Assembly (NCBI GenBank): GCA_963809245.1
Contig: CAWEIU010000003.1
Span: forward strand, 682,001 to 746,000
DNA length: 64,000 nucleotides
Source: Roseiarcus sp963809245
Lineage (GTDB): Bacteria > Pseudomonadota > Alphaproteobacteria > Rhizobiales > Beijerinckiaceae
Reading direction: 5' to 3'
The number at the start of each line of letters is the position of its first letter. Positions within the stretch are counted from its first letter, which is position 1. Positions 33,219 through 42,636 of this stretch are shown in pieces. The notes below the pieces were generated by a model. That model was not told the origin of the DNA. It saw nothing but the letters and a program-made list of their open reading frames with translations, and did not search any database. Both the position numbers and the translations under genes were made by a program.

Positions 33219-33785
33219 TCATGCGAGATGATGCCGGATGAGGCGAACGCTGGTCGCTTGCGGCCCGTTGTCGCCAATTTCTTCGACGAACCGGACCTCT
33301 GAACCGACCGTCAGACGATCAAACGCGCCGCCGTGAACCGCGTTCCGATGGAAATAGATCTCGCGCCCATCCGGGGTCTGCAGGAACCCGCAATCCTCGC
33401 CGGCGAGGAACTTCGCCACCCGGCCGCCTTCCTCATGGGGAAGGCGCCGCTTGACGTCGCCGCGCAGGTCGCGCTCCGCCTCCTGGATCTGTCGTACGGC
33501 GGCGTCGAACGCTTCCCGAATGGCGACGAGAACATGCTGATGTTCGGGCGCCCGGCGATGCTCGCGATCGACGATCACGTCCTTGTGATCCGGCATGGCG
33601 ACCCGGATGTCGACCTGAAACAGATTGCCAGTGCGGCGCCGCCCTTGGGGTCGGCTGACGACGACGTGGCAACTCGTGAGGCGATCGCCGCACTTCTCCA
33701 GCCGCCGGGTCTGCTTGTCGATCTCGGCCCGGATCTCGTTCGTCGGCTCGCAATGCTGGAAGGCGACTTCGACGGGCGTTTGCAT
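33219..33785 (-). CDS. HPF/RaiA-like protein fused to a cold-shock domain
   Basis: The 188-residue two-domain protein starts with a ribosome-hibernation HPF/RaiA fold (VEVAFQHCEPTNEIRAEIDK, CHVVVSRPQG, NLFQVDIRVAMP). It ends in a cold-shock domain with RNP1-like CGFLQTPDG and RNP2-like EIYFHRNAV, then FDRLTVGSEVRFVEE. The first domain would bind the 30S decoding region; the second binds single-stranded RNA. The ATG at 33785 has GAGG six bases upstream. Co-transcription with the host-attachment gene suggests a stationary-phase or stress unit. Confidence 0.85.
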   Translation of the reverse strand: MQTPVEVAFQHCEPTNEIRAEIDKQTRRLEKCGDRLTSCHVVVSRPQGRRRTGNLFQVDIRVAMPDHKDVIVDREHRRAPEHQHVLVAIREAFDAAVRQIQEAERDLRGDVKRRLPHEEGGRVAKFLAGEDCGFLQTPDGREIYFHRNAVHGGAFDRLTVGSEVRFVEEIGDNGPQATSVRLIRHHLA

Positions 33786-33851
33786 GACAGGCCTCAAAAC
33801 GCGATCGAGACTGGCGGACATCAGCGGCCACAGTGTGACCGCGGCGAGGCG

Positions 33852-36098
33852 CTATTCCGCCGGCTCGTCGCTCGGATCGGCGGGATCGGCCCCCTTGGTC
33901 CCGCCCTGGCCCGGGCGCACGACGCGGTCGGAAAGCGCGCGCTTGGGCGCCGGCGACCAGGGCCGATCCTCCAGCGCCGAACGGTCGGCCGTCACATGGA
34001 CGCCGGCGCCGTCCCAAACGAGCCCCGCCGCGCCCGTCGCCGCGAGGCGCCGCTCGTCGAAGACTTGCGCCTTGCAGGACGCCGGCGCGGTGAGCGGGCT
34101 GAGCAGCACGTCCGCCCGCTCGCAATCCTCCTCGAAGGCGGAGCGGTCGACGACGAGGCTCAGCGACTGGCCTTCCGGCAGCGCGGCGACGCATCCTACC
34201 CGGTCACACGCGTCAACGGCGCGTGCCGCGGCGGGATCGCGATCGTCGCCGTCAGCGGCGAGCCATTGCTCCGCGGCAAAGGCGTTGAAGCGCTTGCCGA
34301 CGATCGCGAGCTTGCCGTCGGCGTCGCGCACCGCCGCGAGGTCGCCGCTCGGCGCGAGAATCGCGTCGTAGCGCGGGCCGTCGAGCGCCCCGATCAGCCC
34401 AAGCGCGAGAAGCGGTATGGCGCTAGCGCGGAACAGCCAGCTCCGCCACAGGATCGCGCTCATCACGGCAAGGCTCAGAAGCGGCAGCGCGTAAGGCGCG
34501 AAGGCCCGCACATGAACCGTCGAGCCGGGCGCCGCGGCGATGAACCGGGCGACCCAAAGGATGAGCTTGATGCCGAAGCCGACATAGAGCCACACGGGGC
34601 CGTCGAGGCCGAGGGGGTAGAGCGCGGCCCCGAGAAGCGCGCCCGGTACGGCGAAGAATTCGATGATCGTCAGCGTCAGCGGGTTGCCGATCAGCACATA
34701 GGGGCTGAGGTCGTGGAAATGGTAGGCCATGAAGGCCGCGGTGGCGCTGGTCGCGCAGAGCGTCGCGACGAGCAGCCCGATCGGCTTGTCGACCAGATGC
34801 GTCAGCAGCGCGCTTGGCGGCGGCGGGCGCCCGCGAACGGCGAGGAAGGGATCGGCGCCGTCGCTGTGCCGCGCCATGCGCGCCTCCATCACTGCGACCA
34901 GCGCGCCGACCGCGGCGAACGAGAGCTGAAAGCTGACGCCGACGATCGCCTCGGGCTCGAGCGCGATGATCGCCAGAACGGCGAGCGCGAGATTGCGCAT
35001 GGTGAGCGCGCGGCGGTCGAGGATCACCGCGCCGAGCACGATGAGCGTCATGATCAGCGCGCGCTCCGTGCCGACCCGCGAACCGGTGGCGAGGTCGTAG
35101 ACGAGCGAGCCGCCCATCGCGACGCCGGCCGCCCATTTTTTGATGGGGTAGCGCAGCGCGAGCGTCGGCGACAGCGCCAGCAGCCGGCGCGACAGCGCGA
35201 AGAAAATGCCGGCGACGAGCGTCATCTGAACGCCGGAAATGGTGATGATGTGGAAAATGCCGGCCTCGCGAATGAGGTCCCTGGCGTCGTTGGAGAGGAA
35301 GTCGCGTTTGCCTGTAACCATCGCCGCGGCGATTGCGCCTTCGTCGCCGCCGATGATGGCGTCGACGCGAAGCGCGAGGCGGTTGCGCGCTTGGTCGAGC
35401 CACGCGAAGAAGCGCTCCCGCCACGAGATTTCACGCGGCGGGGCCAGCGCCGTGATCGCGCCGAGCATCGAGCCGACCGCGCCGACCCCCTGGAAATAGG
35501 CGTCGCGCGCGAAGTCGTAGCCGCCGGGCAGCACCGCCCTGGAGGGCGCGAGCAGCCGCGCCTGAAGAGAGACATAGTCGCCGGCGCTGATGTTCGGCGC
35601 TTTGCGCGTGGTGAGGCGCACCCGCCGTGGGACGAGCGCGGCCGGCATATCGCCCGCGGAGACGACCGCGAGCACGAGGCGCGCGCCGACCGGACGAATG
35701 TCGACCTCCTCGACGAAGCCTTGCAGCTTGACGATGCGCACATGGTCGAGCATCGGCGTCGCGACCAGCGCGGTTCGCAGCCCCATCGAGAGGAAGCCGA
35801 GGGAAAGCGCGGCGAGACAGAGCCAAAGGCCGAGCGCGACCGGCCGAGCGCGAGTGAGAAAGGCAAGCGCCGCGAACACGGCGCCGAGCAGCGCCGGCAG
35901 CCAGAGCACGGGCTCGCGGTCCGCCGTCAGATTCAGCGCCACGCCGCCCATCGCCGCCACCGGGATCCAAAGGAAGAAGCGCCGATCGTCGACCTCCTTC
36001 GCCAGCGCGCCGGCGAACAGCGCGCGCCAATCCGGCGCCGCCGCCGCGCGCAAGCGGCCGGCGGCGGCGAGAACGCCTGCCCGGGCGGAAGTCGTCAT
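33852..36098 (-). CDS. comEC: ComEC/Rec2-family DNA uptake channel protein
   Basis: The 748-residue polytopic membrane protein has an N-terminal helical part, a DUF4131 segment (GFVEEVDIRPVGARLVLAVV, RKAPNISAGDYVSLQARLL), and the Competence domain with FHIITISGVQMTLVAGIFFA, GTERALIMTLIVLGAVILDR and VGVSFQLSFAAVGALV. ComEC carries single-stranded DNA across the inner membrane during transformation. The C-terminal soluble part lacks the HxHxDH metallo-beta-lactamase motif of full-length ComEC, as in many alphaproteobacteria. It is divergent from gltX across 243 bp containing a long dyad. Confidence 0.88.
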   Translation of the reverse strand: MTTSARAGVLAAAGRLRAAAAPDWRALFAGALAKEVDDRRFFLWIPVAAMGGVALNLTADREPVLWLPALLGAVFAALAFLTRARPVALGLWLCLAALSLGFLSMGLRTALVATPMLDHVRIVKLQGFVEEVDIRPVGARLVLAVVSAGDMPAALVPRRVRLTTRKAPNISAGDYVSLQARLLAPSRAVLPGGYDFARDAYFQGVGAVGSMLGAITALAPPREISWRERFFAWLDQARNRLALRVDAIIGGDEGAIAAAMVTGKRDFLSNDARDLIREAGIFHIITISGVQMTLVAGIFFALSRRLLALSPTLALRYPIKKWAAGVAMGGSLVYDLATGSRVGTERALIMTLIVLGAVILDRRALTMRNLALAVLAIIALEPEAIVGVSFQLSFAAVGALVAVMEARMARHSDGADPFLAVRGRPPPPSALLTHLVDKPIGLLVATLCATSATAAFMAYHFHDLSPYVLIGNPLTLTIIEFFAVPGALLGAALYPLGLDGPVWLYVGFGIKLILWVARFIAAAPGSTVHVRAFAPYALPLLSLAVMSAILWRSWLFRASAIPLLALGLIGALDGPRYDAILAPSGDLAAVRDADGKLAIVGKRFNAFAAEQWLAADGDDRDPAAARAVDACDRVGCVAALPEGQSLSLVVDRSAFEEDCERADVLLSPLTAPASCKAQVFDERRLAATGAAGLVWDGAGVHVTADRSALEDRPWSPAPKRALSDRVVRPGQGGTKGADPADPSDEPAE

Positions 36099-36182
36099 GA
36101 CGAGAAACTAAGCACAGACGCGACGCGGGGAAAAGGGAGCTCTGGCAGAGACAGGCAACGAGGCGCGTCGCTCAGCCGCCGT

Positions 36183-36213
36183 TGTCACGCCCGCGAAATT
36201 CGCGGGCGCGACA
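36183..36213. promoter_or_regulatory. 31-bp dyad between comEC and gltX
   Basis: The sequence TGTCACGCCCGCGAA-A-TTCGCGGGCGCGACA is an inverted repeat with 14 of 15 pairs matching around a single A. It lies midway between the divergent genes. It may be an operator for a dimeric regulator or an RNA hairpin; no T run follows. Confidence 0.5.
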
Positions 36214-36341
36214 GAGCCTCAATTGGTCGAGGCCATGTCTGCGGTTCGCGTGCATGAGGTTGGCTAACGGCGCACGTTTCTGATACAGCGGCGCGCCGGC
36301 TTCGCCGGGCCCGCCAAGCTCCAACACATCGAAATCAGCCC

Positions 36342-37763
36342 ATGACCAAAGTCGTGACGCGCTTCGCGCCCTCTCCGACCGGATTCCTGCATATCGGCGG
36401 GGCTCGCACCGCACTGTTCAACTGGCTCTACGCCAAACGGTTCGGCGGCGAGTTCCTGCTGCGCATCGAGGACACCGACCGCGAGCGCTCCACGCAGGCG
36501 GCGGTCGGGGCGATCATCGACGGGCTCGATTGGCTCGGCCTGAAATGGGACGGTCCGGCGGTCAGCCAGTTCGAGCGCGCCGGGCGTCATCGCGAAGTCG
36601 CCGAGCAATTGCTCGCCACGGGCGGCGCCTACCGCTGCTATGCGAGCCCTGAGGAGCTCGAGGAGATGCGCGCCAAGGCGCGCGCCGAGGGCCGGCCGAT
36701 GCGCTACGACGGGCGATGGCGCGACCGCGATCCCTCAGAAGCGCCGCCCGGCGTCAAGCCGGTCATCCGCCTGCGCGCGAGCCAGGAAGGCGAAACGATC
36801 GTCGACGACAAGGTGCAGGGCAAGGTCACCTTCGCCAACAAGGAGCTCGACGACCTCGTGCTGCTGCGCTCGGACGGCAATCCGACCTATATGCTCGCCG
36901 TCGTCGTCGACGATCACGACATGGGCGTCACTCACATCATTCGAGGCGACGACCATCTGACCAACGCGGCGCGGCAGATGCAGATCTATTCCGCGCTCGG
37001 CTGGGACGTGCCGATCATGGCCCACATCCCGCTGATCCACGGGCAGGACGGCGCCAAGCTCTCCAAGCGCCACGGCGCGCTCGGCGTCGACGCCTATCGG
37101 GCGCTCGGCTACCTTCCGTCGGCGCTGCGCAACTATCTCGTGCGGCTCGGCTGGAGCCAGGGCGACCGCGAGTTCTTCGCGACCGAGGAGTTGATCGCGG
37201 CGTTCGATCTGCCGGCGATCGGCCGCTCGCCCTCGCGCTTCGACTTCGTCAAGCTCGAGAACATGAACGGCCATTTCATGCGCGCGACGCCGGACGCGGA
37301 GCTGTTCCAGACTCTGATCGACACGCTCCCCTATCTGCCCGGCGGCCCCGAGATCGCCGCCAAGCTCGACGCGGAAAAGCGCCGTCAGCTCGAGGCGGCG
37401 CTGCCCGGCCTCAAGGAGCGCGCCAAGACGCTGGTCGAGCTTCTCGACGGCGCGAGCTTCCTGTTCGCCGAGCGGCCGCTCGCCATGGACGAGAAGGCCG
37501 AGGACATCCTCGCGCGCGGCGGACGGCTGCACATCAAGGCGCTGCTGCCTCGCCTCGAGGCGATCGAGGACTGGAGCAACGCGACGACCGAAGCCGCGGT
37601 GCGCGACTACGCCGCCGAGCAAGGCGCCAAGCTCGGCGCGATCGCGCAGCCCTTGCGCGCCGCTGCGACGGGGCGCGCGACCTCGCCAGGCATATTCGAC
37701 GTGCTCGCCGTGCTCGGCCGCGAAGAAAGCCTCGGACGACTGAGGGACCAGGCGACGGCTTAA
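36342..37763 (+). CDS. gltX: Glutamyl-tRNA synthetase
   Basis: The 473-residue class I synthetase has the HIGH-equivalent site APSPTGFLHIGGARTALFNW, the zinc-less middle region typical of alphaproteobacteria, IRGDDHLTNAARQMQIYSAL, and the KMSKS-equivalent GAKLSKRHGALGV. It charges tRNA-Glu, and tRNA-Gln if the organism uses the GatCAB route, which many alphaproteobacteria do. The ATG at 36342 gives full family length. It is divergent from comEC and followed by the ABC transporter genes. Confidence 0.96.
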   Translation: MTKVVTRFAPSPTGFLHIGGARTALFNWLYAKRFGGEFLLRIEDTDRERSTQAAVGAIIDGLDWLGLKWDGPAVSQFERAGRHREVAEQLLATGGAYRCYASPEELEEMRAKARAEGRPMRYDGRWRDRDPSEAPPGVKPVIRLRASQEGETIVDDKVQGKVTFANKELDDLVLLRSDGNPTYMLAVVVDDHDMGVTHIIRGDDHLTNAARQMQIYSALGWDVPIMAHIPLIHGQDGAKLSKRHGALGVDAYRALGYLPSALRNYLVRLGWSQGDREFFATEELIAAFDLPAIGRSPSRFDFVKLENMNGHFMRATPDAELFQTLIDTLPYLPGGPEIAAKLDAEKRRQLEAALPGLKERAKTLVELLDGASFLFAERPLAMDEKAEDILARGGRLHIKALLPRLEAIEDWSNATTEAAVRDYAAEQGAKLGAIAQPLRAAATGRATSPGIFDVLAVLGREESLGRLRDQATA

Positions 37764-37977
37764 GCTCAGCCGCGCGCGGCCGACGCGCTGTCATCTTCCT
37801 GTCTCATCGGCCGGCCATGCAACTGCGGGAGCCTCACTCGTGTAAAGGGCATGTAAAGGCGTCGAACTTAACGCTTTTTCGTTTGCCAACGACCCGAAAT
37901 TTGTGGTTTCCATCCCGTCGCCGGGCACGGTCGCGGGCCGCCGTATCTGGGTTGCACGCGCCTTGGGGGGCTTACCG

Positions 37978-39714
37978 ATGCCGCTGATCCCGTCCGCCCT
38001 CTCCCGGCGCCGCCGAGTGCTGCCAAATATCTGGGATCTGGTCGCGATGGCCGGGATCATGGCGGTGCTGGCGGCGATCGCGCGCGGTTCGCACGGCGTC
38101 GTCGCGCCGCTTCCCCCGGCGAGCGAGGCCGCGGTGTCGCTCGACTACTGGCAATTGCCCTACTACGCCGGCCGTACGGTGCTGCGCATGTTCGCCGCGC
38201 TCGTCGCCTCGTTCCTGTTCACTTTCACCTACGCAACGCTCGCCGCCAAGAGCCGGCGGGCGGAAATGCTGCTGATCCCGGTGCTCGACATTCTCCAGTC
38301 GGTGCCGATCCTCGGCTTCCTGTCGTTCACTGTAACGTTCTTTCTCGGCCTGTTCCCCGGCAACGTGCTGGGCGCGGAATGCGCGGCGATCTTCGCCGTC
38401 TTCACCAGCCAGGCCTGGAACATGGCCTTTTCGTTCTATCAGTCGCTGCGCACGGTGCCGCGCGATCTCGACGAAGTGGCGCGCGGCTTCCGTCTGACCG
38501 GCTGGCAGAAGTTCTGGCAATTGGAGGCGCCCTACGCCGTCCCCGGCCTCATCTGGAATACGATGATGTCGATGTCGGGTGGGTGGTTCTTCGTCGTGGC
38601 TTCGGAGGCGATCACCGTCGGCGATACGACGATCACGCTCCCCGGCGTCGGCTCCTACATCGCAACCGCCAACAACGCCGGTCGGTGGGACGCAATCGCC
38701 GCGGCCGTCGCGACGATGGGCGTCGTCATCCTCATCTACGATCAATTGCTGTTCCGCCCGATCATCGCCTGGGCGGCCAAGTTCCGCGTCGAACTTTCGG
38801 TCGGCCAGGAGGTCGAGCGCTCCTGGGTGCTCGACCTCCTGGCGCGGACCTATTGGTTACGCCTCGGCGCCAGGCCAATCTTCGCCGCTATTCGTTCGAT
38901 CGGCTACTGGCGCTTGAGCCTGCCTCGTCTCGCGCGCGCCCGCTCCGCCAAGAAATCGAACCCGGCGTCGTCGCGCGTCGTCGACGTCTTCTGGATCGCG
39001 ATCGTCATCGCCGTTGCGGTGTGGGCGCTGTGGAGCGTCGTCGCCTATGTCGGCACGGAACTGTCCTGGCCGGACGTCGTCGAGGCGATCGTCTTGACCT
39101 CCTACACCTTGATCCGCGTCGTCGTGCTGATGGCGTTGGCCTCGCTGGTCTGGGTGCCGATCAGCGTCTGGATTGGCCTCAGGCCGCGCTGGGCGGAAGC
39201 CGTGCAGCCGATCGCCCAATTCCTCGCCGCCTTCCCCGTCAATCTGCTGTTCGGCGCGGCGGTCAGCCTCATCGTGGCCTTCAACCTCAACCCGGACATC
39301 TGGCTCAGCCTGCTCATCGTGTTCGGCACGCAATGGTACATCGTGTTCAACACGATCGGCGGCGCGGCGGCCTTTCCCAACGACTTGCGCGAAGCGGCGA
39401 CCAACTTCCGCATCCGCGGCTGGGACTGGTGGCGAAGGGTCATGATCCCGGGCATCGCGCCCTACTACCTCACCGGAGCGATCACCGCCTCCGGCGGCTC
39501 GTGGAACGCCTCGATCGTCGCCGAATACGTCAAGTGGAAAGATCAGACCGTAACGGCGCACGGCATCGGCGACTACATCGCGGAGGCGACCGATAAGGGC
39601 GACTTCCCCAAGATCGTCCTAGGCGTCGCCGTCATGTCGATCTTCGTCACGCTTTTCAATCGACTCTTCTGGCGCCAACTCTACGCCTATGCTGAGCGGC
39701 GGCTGCGCCTGTAA
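37978..39714 (+). CDS. NitT/TauT-type ABC transporter, fused double permease
   Basis: The 578-residue inner-membrane protein contains two complete BPD_transp_1 domains in tandem. Each has an EAA loop for the ATPase: EVARGFRLTGWQKFWQLE in the first half and REAATNFRIRGWDWWRRVMI in the second. Twelve or so hydrophobic helices are visible. Family relatives import nitrate, taurine, sulfonates or cyanate; this double form is often annotated as a sulfonate/nitrate permease of unknown substrate. GGGGGG seven bases before the ATG at 37978 supports this start over 37903. The ATPase gene follows after 23 bp; no binding-protein gene is seen nearby. Confidence 0.88.
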   Translation: MPLIPSALSRRRRVLPNIWDLVAMAGIMAVLAAIARGSHGVVAPLPPASEAAVSLDYWQLPYYAGRTVLRMFAALVASFLFTFTYATLAAKSRRAEMLLIPVLDILQSVPILGFLSFTVTFFLGLFPGNVLGAECAAIFAVFTSQAWNMAFSFYQSLRTVPRDLDEVARGFRLTGWQKFWQLEAPYAVPGLIWNTMMSMSGGWFFVVASEAITVGDTTITLPGVGSYIATANNAGRWDAIAAAVATMGVVILIYDQLLFRPIIAWAAKFRVELSVGQEVERSWVLDLLARTYWLRLGARPIFAAIRSIGYWRLSLPRLARARSAKKSNPASSRVVDVFWIAIVIAVAVWALWSVVAYVGTELSWPDVVEAIVLTSYTLIRVVVLMALASLVWVPISVWIGLRPRWAEAVQPIAQFLAAFPVNLLFGAAVSLIVAFNLNPDIWLSLLIVFGTQWYIVFNTIGGAAAFPNDLREAATNFRIRGWDWWRRVMIPGIAPYYLTGAITASGGSWNASIVAEYVKWKDQTVTAHGIGDYIAEATDKGDFPKIVLGVAVMSIFVTLFNRLFWRQLYAYAERRLRL

Positions 39715-39737
39715 GCGCCGATTTCGGGAGAAACTCC

Positions 39738-41051
39738 ATGCTCGAACCTGCTTCCACGGTGCTGCTCGACGTCAGCCACGTCAGCCAGACCTATTCCAAA
39801 AGCTCGGGCGAGACCGGCGCCCCCGTGCTGCAGGACGTAAACCTGCGATTGAAGACCGGCGAGATCATCGGGCTGCTCGGCCGCTCGGGCTGCGGCAAAT
39901 CGAGCCTGCTGCGCATCATCGCCGGCCTGTCGCGTCCGACGCAGGGGGTGGTGACGATCGACGGCGCGCCGGTCGAAGGGCCGACCGAAGGCGTCGCGAT
40001 GGTGTTCCAGAGCTTCGCGCTGTTCCCCTGGCTCACGGTTCTCGACAACGTGGAGATCGGCCTCAGGGCGCAGGGCGTGCCGCCCGACGAAACGCGCGCG
40101 CGCTCGCTCAAGGCGATCGACATCATCGGTCTCGACGGCTTCGAATCGGCCTATCCGAAGGAACTCTCGGGCGGCATGCGCCAGCGCGTCGGCTTCGCCC
40201 GCGCGCTCGTCGTTCAGCCGCAGATCCTGCTGATGGACGAACCGTTCTCTGCGCTCGACGTCCTCACCGCCGAGACGCTGCGCACCGATCTGCTCGAGCT
40301 CTGGCAGGAAGGCCGCATCCCCATCAAGTCGATCCTGATGGTGACGCACAACATCGAGGAGGCGGTGCTGATGTGCGACCGCGTGCTCGTGCTCTCCTCC
40401 AATCCGGGACGCGTCGCGGCGGAGATCGCTATTCCCCTGCCCCATCCCCGCGATCGGCTCGATACGGAATTCCGCCAGTTGGTCGACAAGATCTATGCGC
40501 TGATGACGCAGCGGCCGGAGCCGAAACCGGCCGGGCGCGAAGCCGCAGCGCAAGGCGCGGGGCTTGGTCTCGCGCTGCCGCTCGTCTCCACCAACTCGCT
40601 TGCAGGCATGCTGGAGGAGATCGCCGCCCCGCCCTACAACGGTCAGGCCGATCTGCCGCACCTCGCCAATTCGTTGCAGCTCGAGATCGACGATCTGTTC
40701 CCGCTCGGCGAAACTCTGCAGTTGCTGCATCTCGTGGAGTTCGCGGACGCCGACATCAAGCTGAAGAGCGCCGGCCAACGCTTCGTCGACATGGACGTCG
40801 ACCAGCGCAAGAAGCTGTTCGGCGATCAATTGCTGTCGAACATCCCGCTCGCGGCGCATATCAAGCATGTGCTGGACGAGCGGCCGAGTCATCGCGCGCC
40901 CGCGACACGCTTTCGTGAAGAGCTCGAGGACTACATGTCCGAAGACTATGCGGAGCGGACCCTGCGCGCGATCATCAATCTCGGTCGCTACGGCGAACTG
41001 TTCGCCTACGACGAAAATGCGCAGACCTTCAGTTACGAAAATCCGCAATAG
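39738..41051 (+). CDS. NitT/TauT-type ABC transporter ATPase with AAA-associated C-terminal domain
   Basis: The 437-residue ATPase has Walker A LLGRSGCGKSSLLRI, Q-loop MVFQSFALFPW, signature LSGGMRQRVGFARAL, Walker B QILLMDEPFSALD and the switch His in VTHNIEEA. After about residue 270 it carries an extra ~150-residue AAA-associated domain (LEEIAAPPYNGQADLPHLAN, LFGDQLLSNIPLAAHI), found in partners of fused double permeases and thought to be regulatory. It is co-transcribed with the permease and followed by gltA after 132 bp. The substrate is unknown. Confidence 0.88.
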   Translation: MLEPASTVLLDVSHVSQTYSKSSGETGAPVLQDVNLRLKTGEIIGLLGRSGCGKSSLLRIIAGLSRPTQGVVTIDGAPVEGPTEGVAMVFQSFALFPWLTVLDNVEIGLRAQGVPPDETRARSLKAIDIIGLDGFESAYPKELSGGMRQRVGFARALVVQPQILLMDEPFSALDVLTAETLRTDLLELWQEGRIPIKSILMVTHNIEEAVLMCDRVLVLSSNPGRVAAEIAIPLPHPRDRLDTEFRQLVDKIYALMTQRPEPKPAGREAAAQGAGLGLALPLVSTNSLAGMLEEIAAPPYNGQADLPHLANSLQLEIDDLFPLGETLQLLHLVEFADADIKLKSAGQRFVDMDVDQRKKLFGDQLLSNIPLAAHIKHVLDERPSHRAPATRFREELEDYMSEDYAERTLRAIINLGRYGELFAYDENAQTFSYENPQ

Positions 41052-41183
41052 CGCGAGACAGGGGCCGGCGCCCATCCGATTATTGACTTGTCGCAACTAG
41101 CGGGATCCGATACCGCTACTGCGCTGCACAAGCCGTGGCATGGCGCTGCCGCACGACGCGACGCGCCTCGAAGGAGAAGGTTG

Positions 41184-42473
41184 ATGTCCGCAACGTCCGC
41201 AAGCCTCAAAATCGGCGACAAGAGCGTCGAATTGCCGGTGAAGGCTGGAACCATCGGGCCCTCGGTGGTGGATATCGGCAAGCTCTACGCGCAAACCGGA
41301 ATGTTCACTTACGATCCGGGCTTCACCTCGACGGCCAGCACGGAATCGAAGATCACCTATATCGACGGCGACGAGGGCGTGCTGCTCTATCGCGGCTACC
41401 CGATTGACGAGATCGCCGAGCACGGCGACTTCCTCGAAACCTGCTATCTCCTTCTCTACGGCGAATTGCCGACAGCGGCCCAGAAGGCCGATTTCGACTA
41501 CCGCGTCACGCGCCACACGATGGTGCACGAGCAGATGGCGCGCTTCTTCCAGGGGTTCCGCCGCGACGCGCATCCGATGTCCGTCATGGTGGCGAGCGTC
41601 GGCGCCCTGGCCGCGTTCTATCACGACTCGACCGACATCTCCGACGAGCGCCAGCGCATGATCGCCTCGATCCGGATGGTCGCCAAGGTGCCCACGCTCG
41701 CCGCGATGGCGTACAAATATTCGATCGGGCAACCCTTCGTTTTTCCCAAGAACGAACTCGACTACGCCTCCAATTTCCTGCGCATGTGTTTTGCGGTTCC
41801 GTGCGAGGAGTACAAGGTCAATCCGGTTCTCTCGCGCGCGCTCGATCGCATTTTCATCCTGCACGCCGATCACGAGCAGAACGCCTCGACCTCGACCGTG
41901 CGCCTCGCCGGCTCGTCGGGCGCGAATCCGTTCGCCTGCATCGCCGCCGGCATCGCCTGCCTGTGGGGACCCGCGCACGGGGGCGCCAACGAAGCCGCGC
42001 TCAAGATGCTCGGCGAGATCGGCAGCGTCGACAACATCCCGAAATACATCGCCAAGGCCAAGGACAAGAACGATCCGTTCCGCCTGATGGGCTTCGGCCA
42101 CCGCGTCTATAAGAACTACGATCCGCGCGCGAAGATCATGCAGCGCACGGCGCACGACGTGCTCAGCGAACTCGGCATCAAGGACGACCCGCTGCTCGAC
42201 GTCGCCGTCGAATTGGAGCGCATCGCGCTGCACGACGAATATTTCATCGAGAAGAAGCTCTACCCGAACATCGACTTCTATTCAGGCATTACGCTGAAGG
42301 CGATGGGCTTCCCGACCGAAATGTTCACTGTCCTCTTCGCGGTCGCCCGCACCGTCGGCTGGATCGCGCAGTGGAAGGAAATGATCGAGGATCCGAGCCA
42401 GAAGATCGGCCGTCCGCGTCAGCTCTACACCGGCGCGCCGCGCCGCGACTACAAGCCGATGGGCAATCGCTGA
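41184..42473 (+). CDS. gltA: Citrate synthase
   Basis: The 429-residue type II citrate synthase has the catalytic histidines in LHADHEQNASTSTVRLAGSS and WGPAHGGANEAALKM, and the active-site region LMGFGHRVYKNYDPRAKIM. It condenses acetyl-CoA with oxaloacetate as the first TCA step. AAGGAGAAGG upstream sets the ATG at 41184. Longer family members such as this are usually hexameric and NADH-sensitive. It ends 163 bp before the arsenic-operon remnant. Confidence 0.96.
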   Translation: MSATSASLKIGDKSVELPVKAGTIGPSVVDIGKLYAQTGMFTYDPGFTSTASTESKITYIDGDEGVLLYRGYPIDEIAEHGDFLETCYLLLYGELPTAAQKADFDYRVTRHTMVHEQMARFFQGFRRDAHPMSVMVASVGALAAFYHDSTDISDERQRMIASIRMVAKVPTLAAMAYKYSIGQPFVFPKNELDYASNFLRMCFAVPCEEYKVNPVLSRALDRIFILHADHEQNASTSTVRLAGSSGANPFACIAAGIACLWGPAHGGANEAALKMLGEIGSVDNIPKYIAKAKDKNDPFRLMGFGHRVYKNYDPRAKIMQRTAHDVLSELGIKDDPLLDVAVELERIALHDEYFIEKKLYPNIDFYSGITLKAMGFPTEMFTVLFAVARTVGWIAQWKEMIEDPSQKIGRPRQLYTGAPRRDYKPMGNR

Positions 42474-42636
42474 GCGAATTGAGGCGGGCGATAGTCGGGC
42501 TAACCTTTTGCGTGAAATCCGCGCCTCTTCCCGTCGCCGGGGAGAGGCGTTTCCATTTTGGGCGAACGCCGAGGTCGAACGCCCAGGGGGTCCCTTCAAC
42601 GCCCGCTTACGATTTTTGGTTGATTATTCCCGATAT

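Noticed and set aside
33333..36257. 974-residue plus-strand ORF
   Set aside because: It is antisense to comEC and the HPF gene; low-complexity charged composition and no family motifs.
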